NCBI GenBank assembly: GCA_964479045.1
Contig: CAYZJI010000022.1
Location: 1-20,210 of the forward strand
Reading direction: 5' to 3'
Source of the DNA: 2-02-FULL-47-50 sp964479045
Lineage (GTDB): Bacteria; Pseudomonadota; Gammaproteobacteria; Eutrophobiales; Eutrophobiaceae
DNA length: 20,210 nucleotides
Of this stretch, positions 16,012 through 20,210 are shown piece after piece; position 1 is the first letter of the stretch; each line of letters starts with the position of its first letter. The position numbers and the translations under genes were made by a program. Under the pieces are notes generated by a model. That model was not told the origin of the DNA, made no database searches, and saw only the letters and a program-made list of their open reading frames with translations.

Positions 16012-16416
16012 TTAAGTTTTTGAATTTAATTCAAGCCAGAACTGTCTGGGCGAGAGGATCGGAATTCCCTCTATTTCCGCATGCTTAAGTAATTCTTTAT
16101 CGCCAGTGACGAAAACATCCGGCCGTGCCGGAATGATAAAGGCAAGAATCCGGAGATCATCCATGTCATTTAATTTGATATTAACCGCTGCTTGTGCCGT
16201 TACAAGTTCACTTTCTGTTTTAATAAGCTTGATATATTCACGGGTAATCGGTGCGGGCAAGTGAAATTTTTCTGCCAGTATCCGTTTGAGTTCCTGCAGA
16301 ATGGGTTCGCAGACAAGCAAATCATGTTCGTTGAAAATACTTTCCAGGAGTTCGCTGCACAGGCCGCGTACGGTCAGGCTGCTGACCAGAACATTGGTAT
16401 CGAGAAATACCCTCAC
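16012..16416 (-). CDS. PIN-domain ribonuclease toxin (VapC-like, COG1569 type)
   Basis: A 134-residue PIN-domain protein, predicted Mg2+-dependent RNase toxin. The start MRVFLDTNVLVSSL supplies the first metal-binding Asp6. Further conserved acids are Glu42 (in ILQELKRIL), Asp86/Asp87 (in NDMDDLRIL) and Asp106 in the C-terminal FVTGDKELL motif; the ILSPRQF end is typical of the COG1569 group. Its ATG overlaps the stop of the upstream RHH antitoxin by 4 bp (16413-16416), so the pair is translationally coupled. Like other VapC proteins it probably cleaves tRNA or other RNA when the antitoxin is lost, though COG1569 targets are poorly defined. Confidence 0.87.
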   Translation of the reverse strand: MRVFLDTNVLVSSLTVRGLCSELLESIFNEHDLLVCEPILQELKRILAEKFHLPAPITREYIKLIKTESELVTAQAAVNIKLNDMDDLRILAFIIPARPDVFVTGDKELLKHAEIEGIPILSPRQFWLELNSKT

Positions 16417-16628
16417 GAGATGTCGCGGAAAACATCTTCATCTACCAGATAACCCGCCGCCGCCGCATAAGGCATGGCTTCCCGGCGCAAGGCACGGAAC
16501 TTCTGGATGGCAAATTGCCGGTTTAATGCCTCGCGCGCCAAATCACTCTTGCTGCGGCCAGTCTGCTTGGCCAGCCGGGTCAGTTCGCGGTCAAGTTTGT
16601 TATCCAGACGGATGGTCAAAGTGCTCAT
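16413..16628 (-). CDS. Ribbon-helix-helix (CopG-like) antitoxin
   Basis: A 71-residue antitoxin with an N-terminal RHH DNA-binding domain: STLTIRLDNKLDRELTRLAK forms the strand and first helix, and GRSKSDLAREALNRQ the turn and second helix. The C-terminal part, ending YLVDEDVFRDIS, would bind the toxin. I chose ATG 16628; the longer TTG start at 16640 would add only four residues before the beta-strand. A perfect 23-bp dyad lies 20 bp upstream, overlapping its candidate promoter, which fits RHH autoregulation. The stop overlaps the PIN toxin start. Confidence 0.87.
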   Translation of the reverse strand: MSTLTIRLDNKLDRELTRLAKQTGRSKSDLAREALNRQFAIQKFRALRREAMPYAAAAGYLVDEDVFRDIS

Positions 16629-16647
16629 GGAATATCCCAAATATGTT

Positions 16648-16670
16648 TATGTATTACAATGTAATACATA
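16648..16670. promoter_or_regulatory. Operator dyad for the RHH/PIN module
   Basis: tatgtattac-aat-gtaatacata is a perfect 10-bp inverted repeat with a 3-bp centre. It lies just upstream of the RHH antitoxin and covers the -10 (TACATT, minus strand, 16658-16663) of the candidate promoter. RHH antitoxins bind such symmetrical sites, so autorepression is the natural reading. Confidence 0.65.
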
Positions 16671-16686
16671 GTTTGACATCCGTCAA
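16658..16686 (-). promoter_or_regulatory. Candidate sigma70 promoter of the RHH/PIN module
   Basis: On the minus strand TTGACG (16681-16686, five of six for -35) is followed after 17 bp by TACATT (16658-16663, four of six for -10). Transcription would start about 20 bp before the antitoxin ATG, inside the dyad. Confidence 0.5.
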
Positions 16687-16712
16687 TATAAAATAAGTGC
16701 CTACATCTTTTG

Positions 16713-16838
16713 TTGAATATTCAGTGTCAGCCCACACAGAGTGAAACTGAAACTGGGCTCGCGCTGGTTGCGTTGTATAAAGCGCTGGGTGGGGGTTGGG
16801 AGAACGCTGTTGCAGAAGTAAATCACGTGGAAAATTAG
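16713..16838 (+). pseudogene. 3'-terminal fragment of an RND outer-membrane-factor gene (longer copy)
   Basis: The last 41 codons of an outer-membrane-factor gene, with no start or upstream domain. The reading QSETETGLALVALYKALGGG, then WENAVAEVNHVEN-stop, aligns with the end of the intact gene at 11355-12803 (QSETETGLALVALYKALGGG, then WEDAVAV). At DNA level the well-aligned part is about 80% identical by eye, so it derives from a diverged paralogue and not a recent copy of the intact gene. Upstream of 16713 homology fades near the RHH promoter. It ends 21 bp before the 3' end of a ParE toxin gene. Confidence 0.8.
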
Positions 16839-16859
16839 GGTCTGTCGCCGATTATTTTG

Positions 16860-17156
16860 TTAGCGGCTGATTCGTTTACGCCAGTAGTCTGGACGGCGTT
16901 TTTGATGAGCAATGGCAACGATCCATATTTTGTCTTGCTCGAAACTATAAATTAGTGAAAAAGGGAATCCGCCCAGGACAAGACTTCGTAATTGTTCGTT
17001 AAATGGACGGCCTATCAGTGGTTGTGAAATCAGTAAATTAATCCCACGTTCAACATCTTCAATAAACCGGTAACCCAGACCTTCTACTTCACGTTCGTAG
17101 TAGTTGGCGTTTTCGATTAATTCTGTCTCTGCTTCCGGATGAAGTTCAACGAACAT
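16860..17156 (-). CDS. ParE/RelE-superfamily toxin
   Basis: A 98-residue type II toxin. ParE-like landmarks are the N-terminal LHPEAETELIENANYYEREV helices, GLGYRFIEDVERGINLL, the central GGFPFSLIYSFE strands, and the C-terminal IVAIAHQKRRPDYWRKR, where AHQKRRPDYW is the family's signature. Its ATG at 17156 lies within the end of the upstream antitoxin gene (11-bp overlap). The target (gyrase or mRNA) cannot be decided from sequence. Distinct from the toxin at 14101: same fold and context, but low identity, so the two modules are probably not cross-neutralised. Confidence 0.88.
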   Translation of the reverse strand: MFVELHPEAETELIENANYYEREVEGLGYRFIEDVERGINLLISQPLIGRPFNEQLRSLVLGGFPFSLIYSFEQDKIWIVAIAHQKRRPDYWRKRISR

Positions 17157-17379
17157 TTCTCAGCCGGTCCCTGGCTTTTGTTATGGCTTCATTGGCTGGA
17201 ACTGCTTCAATCAATCCGTCTTTCAATTCTTTGTACCGGCGTTGTGCTTCCTCAAGCCATGCACGCTCAGCATTTTCATCTGCTCCCATCTCAAGATCAG
17301 CAATAAGCAAACGGAGAACCTCCCGTTTTTCAGCTTCGCTAAGATCGAGAAACTCTTTTTCGATTTCCTTGATAGTCAT
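17146..17379 (-). CDS. Addiction-module antitoxin (PF09720-like)
   Basis: A 77-residue acidic protein: MTIKEIEKEFLDLSEAEKRE followed by a helix with AERAWLEEAQRRYKELKDG and a C-terminal AKDRLR-like tail, typical of addiction module component antitoxins. The frame stays open upstream to 17445, but I chose ATG 17379, which gives the usual family start; the 22 residues upstream (rich in Pro, Asn and Thr) look non-coding and overlap the candidate promoter. It overlaps the ParE toxin by 11 bp. No strong Shine-Dalgarno is seen. Confidence 0.82.
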   Translation of the reverse strand: MTIKEIEKEFLDLSEAEKREVLRLLIADLEMGADENAERAWLEEAQRRYKELKDGLIEAVPANEAITKARDRLRNVR

Positions 17380-17416
17380 ACTGGGTAGTCCGGTAGTATT
17401 GGGTATATTCGTTCTT

Positions 17417-17445
17417 ATTCTAGGCCAATCTGGTAAGCTGTTCAA
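17417..17445 (-). promoter_or_regulatory. Candidate sigma70 promoter of the second PF09720/ParE module
   Basis: On the minus strand TTGAAC (17440-17445) is separated by 17 bp from TAGAAT (17417-17422, five of six for -10), about 38 bp upstream of the chosen antitoxin start. The -35 lies inside 21-bp repeat R. Confidence 0.45.
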
Positions 17446-17455
17446 AGATAAATCA
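17435..17455 (+). repeat. 21-bp repeat R, copy 2
   Basis: It differs from 15921-15941 at one base. It is located between the second ParE module and the duplicated BASS segment. Confidence 0.65.
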
Positions 17456-17474
17456 TGACAGTCCCTTCAGTTTA

Positions 17475-17540
17475 ATTGCAAACAAGACTGTGCTTGTTTA
17501 CGCTGTACCTGATTGTCGCAAAGGTCCTGCAGGGGCCTGA
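17475..17540 (+). pseudogene. Broken C-terminal fragment of a ParE-like toxin gene
   Basis: Reads IANKTVLVYAVPDCRKGPAG then Ala-stop, matching IENKTVLVYAVLDCRRDPAW of the intact toxin at 14101-14394, with small indels after that point; the flanking actgaaatgaattgatg is shared. No upstream toxin sequence or antitoxin is present. It was carried along by the duplication of the BASS segment. Confidence 0.8.
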
Positions 17541-17651
17541 AAAAACTGAAATGAATTGATGTGTTATTGCAAGACCTGGCCCTCATTACGCTTTTTCAAT
17601 ATCATTGCCGTTGCAGGATAAAACAATAATCACAATATCGGAGTTTCTGCC

Positions 17652-18509
17652 GTGGAATCCACGAATCTGACTGCTGTTTTCCTGCCGGTTGCGTTGGCCG
17701 TCATCATGCTCGGCATGGGACTTTCTCTGCAGCCGGTTCATTTTCGGCAGATCATTATTGCCCCCAAACCCGTATTTACAGGTCTGGTCATGCAGATTAT
17801 TGCCTTGCCATTGCTTGCAGGGGTTATTGCCTGGATATTGAATCTGCCACCGGAACTGGCTGTGGGACTGGTCTTAATCGCCGCCTGCCCCGGTGGCCCA
17901 ACCTCGAACCTGATCGCACATCTTGCACGTGGCGACAGCGCTTTATCCATCAGTCTGACAGCACTCAGCAGTCTGGTCATCATTGTAACATTACCCCTTG
18001 TCGTGAATTACGCGTCATTGATCTTCATGGAGTCAGGGCAGCAAGTGGCCTTGCCGGTCGTGAAAACCATTTTGCAGATACTGATTATCACCGTGATCCC
18101 GGTGGCGATTGGAATGGTGCTCCGGGCGAAATTTACTGCATTGGCCGATAAGGCAGACAAACCGGTGAAGATATTGTCGGCATTGTTTCTGGCGTTGGTG
18201 ATTGCCGGCATTCTCGTGGGTGAGAAAGATACCATGCCGGGTTTTTTTGTTTTGGTTGGCAGTGCGGCGTTATTGTTAAATCTTGTCTGCATGCTGGCCG
18301 GCTATATCGCCGCCAAAGCAGCCCGGCTGGTGGGTCCGCAGGTGCGTACGATTGTGATTGAAGTTGGCATTCAGAACGGCACGCTGGGCATTGCGGTAGC
18401 CAGCACACTCATTGGCAATAACACCTTGGCCATTCCGGCCGCCGTTTACAGCCTCATCATGTTTGTGACCGGGATAATGATTATTTTCTGGGGAAATATC
18501 AGTAACTGA
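17652..18509 (+). CDS. Bile acid:sodium symporter-family transporter (BASS), copy 2
   Basis: A 285-residue near-duplicate of the gene at 14492, intact and in frame. The conserved ACPGGPTSNL loop and EVGIQNGTLG stretch are unchanged. The 11 amino-acid differences are mostly conservative and hydrophobic (for example Met35Ile, Ala46Val, Val57Gly, Leu155Val), with two at the extreme C-terminus. The start is GTG at 17652 with GGAG (17640-17643) 8 bp upstream. Both copies appear functional. Upstream is a broken toxin relic, so this copy has lost the TA-linked context of copy 1; downstream is the convergent jetD. Confidence 0.9.
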   Translation: MESTNLTAVFLPVALAVIMLGMGLSLQPVHFRQIIIAPKPVFTGLVMQIIALPLLAGVIAWILNLPPELAVGLVLIAACPGGPTSNLIAHLARGDSALSISLTALSSLVIIVTLPLVVNYASLIFMESGQQVALPVVKTILQILIITVIPVAIGMVLRAKFTALADKADKPVKILSALFLALVIAGILVGEKDTMPGFFVLVGSAALLLNLVCMLAGYIAAKAARLVGPQVRTIVIEVGIQNGTLGIAVASTLIGNNTLAIPAAVYSLIMFVTGIMIIFWGNISN

Positions 18510-18591
18510 GATTGTTCAAAATCAAAGGGGCAAGTCTTGAACCTTGAAGCGGTTCATTATGCCCATTAAACTCAGTACACTTCATTTCGCA

Positions 18592-19752
18592 TTAGAGTAA
18601 ACATAATCGATCCCAGGCATAGTCCCAAGGAATACGCTCCTGCTCCAGTCTCAGGTTTTTCGCCCAATTGTGGTTACACAAACCTTCATATAATCTTTTT
18701 TCCTCCTCTGTAAGCATTAACAAAGTCGTAGACGAGACAGTTTTCTCATCTTTACCCCAAAGATGATTATGGTCTATAAGAGTAGCTTCATCCATCAAGA
18801 TAGAACGTGCATGGGGAAAATAACTTCTCACGCGATTAAGTATTGCGTATCCATCTGTATCGATATCACCCCAATAATATATAGGCAGATTATTTAACCA
18901 ATCTATTTCACCCAGTAAATCTACTGCGTATCCCAATCCCATAAATACTATCGCACCGGGAATATCACCAAATGCCAGTCCGGTTTGAAGGTTTTCCACT
19001 ATATATACTTTTTTAACAGGTAGATGTAATTGCTGCAGGTCACTGATAGGCAGCGAGATATCACCGATATTACCAATTAGACTTCTTAGATGATTGTCCA
19101 ATATCCTGACTCTTATCGTTACAGGTTCATGCCTTAATCCGGTTAATCCGTAAAAATCTTTCCCGCGGTCAATTTCTTTGATTATGCCGAGCCATTCGGA
19201 TATTAACGATTTCCGGGGTGATATCCATTTGGTATCTATCCCTTCGATGGGTAGTTGACGTATATACAAGTTGGAATCCGGATGTGTTTCAAACCATTCA
19301 AGTACTGAAAATAAGCGTCTAAAATCTGCATCACTATAATCTGTCAGAACCTTGAAATATTTTGGCAAGACTCCTGCAATCTGCGGCCATCTGTTTACTA
19401 TTGCCGCATATCGTTCTGTTGCAGAACTCCAGAGTTGATCCTTGCCTATCCATCGTACGAGCTGCGATGGATCCGGGATTAAAATCCTTTCTGGCAATCT
19501 TTGCACACCGAGATTAGCCCAGCGTCGTTCGACCCACTTAATTTCGCCCTCACCATGCCAATCTAGCCAGGTTTTTTGCCAGTTCTTGACTTCATCAAGA
19601 GATCCAGCTGCCTGATCTTCAGTAGGTATGCCCAGAGGAAGGTTCAATGGCCAGTCACCTTCACCCGCCAGCCATTTCTTGCAATGAGTATTAAAACGGT
19701 GAAGTAAACGCTGCTCAATATCCGCAGGTTTAATTAGAAAAGACTTCGGCAC
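18592..19752 (-). CDS. jetD: Wadjet anti-plasmid system protein JetD (DUF3322/DUF2220)
   Basis: A 386-residue JetD, the nuclease subunit of Wadjet, an SMC-based defence complex that recognises and cuts circular plasmid DNA. The N-terminal DUF3322 region runs to about residue 180 and includes RQLPIEGIDTKWI. The C-terminal DUF2220/Toprim-like domain shows the acidic metal-binding set: Glu253 in YIVEN and Asp296/298/300 in YWGDIDTDGY, then the family markers LMDEAT, HLWG and LRLEQERIPWD. The frame is open to 19830; I chose GTG 19752, preceded by ggaaagag, giving the family's usual length and a 23-bp overlap with jetC. A longer start at ATG 19794 is possible. Convergent with BASS copy 2. Confidence 0.9.
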   Translation of the reverse strand: MPKSFLIKPADIEQRLLHRFNTHCKKWLAGEGDWPLNLPLGIPTEDQAAGSLDEVKNWQKTWLDWHGEGEIKWVERRWANLGVQRLPERILIPDPSQLVRWIGKDQLWSSATERYAAIVNRWPQIAGVLPKYFKVLTDYSDADFRRLFSVLEWFETHPDSNLYIRQLPIEGIDTKWISPRKSLISEWLGIIKEIDRGKDFYGLTGLRHEPVTIRVRILDNHLRSLIGNIGDISLPISDLQQLHLPVKKVYIVENLQTGLAFGDIPGAIVFMGLGYAVDLLGEIDWLNNLPIYYWGDIDTDGYAILNRVRSYFPHARSILMDEATLIDHNHLWGKDEKTVSSTTLLMLTEEEKRLYEGLCNHNWAKNLRLEQERIPWDYAWDRLCLL

Positions 19753-20210
19753 GTGCTCTTTCCGGCAAATTGAGTCTCTTATTCTGTGTATCATATTCAA
19801 TTTGCAAAGTACTGGATCGTTTTCGGTCAACGATGTCTATGTAGCACGCACCCCCTATGAATGGCTCCAGTGTCATAACTGATTTTAATGGAGTCGCAAC
19901 AATCATTTGAAATCCGAAATTTGTAAATATCTTCATTGCCAGTTCAGTAAATTCGTTATCTGCCTTGCCAAAGGCTTCATCCAAAACGACAGGGGCATAA
20001 ACCGGGATGTCATCATCCGTTCCACCGAGCTGATAGCGTAATGCCGCTGCAAGACATGTCGTGGCCAGCTTTTCCCGTTGACCGCCGGATTTACCCGCCC
20101 CGGAACGATATATTTCCATCTCTTTCCCATCTACATCTGATTCGCGTGCGATAAACTCCACGTGCTGGCGTACGTCAAGTACCTGATCCCGCCATCGTAG
20201 ATGTTCACTT
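19730..20210 (-). CDS. jetC: Wadjet SMC-like ATPase JetC, C-terminal part (truncated by window edge)
   Basis: The last 159 residues of a large MukB-like SMC ATPase, the motor of the Wadjet complex. The ABC signature region SGGQREKLATTCLAAALRYQ is present, followed by a Walker B-like VVLDEAFGKAD and the downstream IVATPLKSVMTLEPF. The frame continues to the window end (visible as WRDQVLDVRQHVEFIA), so GTG 20161 is not a start; Walker A and the coiled coils lie off-window. It overlaps jetD at its 3' end, consistent with the canonical jetA-jetB-jetC-jetD order. jetA and jetB should be found to the right. The Wadjet subtype cannot be set from this fragment. Confidence 0.9.
   Translation of the reverse strand, partial: SEHLRWRDQVLDVRQHVEFIARESDVDGKEMEIYRSGAGKSGGQREKLATTCLAAALRYQLGGTDDDIPVYAPVVLDEAFGKADNEFTELAMKIFTNFGFQMIVATPLKSVMTLEPFIGGACYIDIVDRKRSSTLQIEYDTQNKRLNLPERARAEVFSN

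Larger units (their letters stand above)
17475..18539 (+). repeat. Segmental duplication, copy 2 (broken toxin tail + BASS gene)
   Basis: Direct repeat of 14314-15379. It holds the damaged toxin tail and an intact BASS gene. Divergence is visibly greater in the non-coding leader than in the coding part, as expected if the transporter is under selection in both copies. Confidence 0.9.

Noticed and set aside
14395..17651. Chromosomal integron cassette array (TA genes, small genes, repeats)
   Set aside because: The gene content is suggestive, but I found no attC-like paired core sites at the gene ends and gene orientations are mixed; the repeats found are simple direct repeats.
1..20210. CRISPR arrays, tRNA or rRNA genes
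   Set aside because: No regularly spaced repeats and no recognisable tRNA or rRNA sequence were seen on reading either strand.

Overview
The window looks like a chromosomal segment of a Gram-negative member of the Pseudomonadota, probably a gammaproteobacterium. The evidence is a complete tripartite RND efflux operon with two lipoprotein signals, Shine-Dalgarno-led genes with ATGA overlaps, moderate GC, and a proteobacterial-type palindromic MITE. I cannot name a genus from the sequence alone.

Left part (1-6.1 kb): a predicted amidoligase / Ntn-hydrolase cluster. A circularly permuted ATP-grasp protein (cut by the left edge) and an alpha-E protein form a plus-strand operon. On the minus strand are an Anbu-type proteasome homologue and, downstream of it, a 1096-residue fusion of a transglutaminase and a DUF2126 putative amidoligase. 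The two transcription units converge and overlap by 19 bp at their 3' ends. The set is known from comparative genomics as a likely system for making, modifying or recycling a peptide, but its substrate is unknown.

Middle (6.2-12.8 kb): a TetR-family repressor is divergent from an adaptor / pump / outer-membrane-factor operon of the RND (HAE1) type. The shared 126-bp regulatory region holds two adjacent dyads that overlap candidate promoters for both directions. A MITE of about 173 bp follows the operon, itself bracketed by an imperfect 22-bp direct repeat, and then an SDR oxidoreductase gene.

Right part (13.8-18.5 kb): a strongly rearranged accessory region. It carries three type II toxin-antitoxin modules (two PF09720-like/ParE pairs and one RHH/PIN pair), a small orphan membrane protein, and two nearly identical bile acid:sodium symporter-family (BASS) genes. 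The BASS genes lie in a duplicated segment of about 1.07 kb whose second copy drags along a broken piece of the ParE toxin gene. Two 3'-terminal scraps of an outer-membrane-factor gene, paralogous to but clearly diverged from the intact one, each sit just beside a TA module, and several short direct repeats recur. This looks like repeated insertion, duplication and deletion.

Right edge (18.6-20.2 kb): minus-strand jetD and the 3' end of jetC from a Wadjet (Jet) anti-plasmid system. The rest of jetC, and presumably jetB and jetA, lie beyond the window. The TA-rich accretion next to Wadjet suggests a defence or accessory island boundary.
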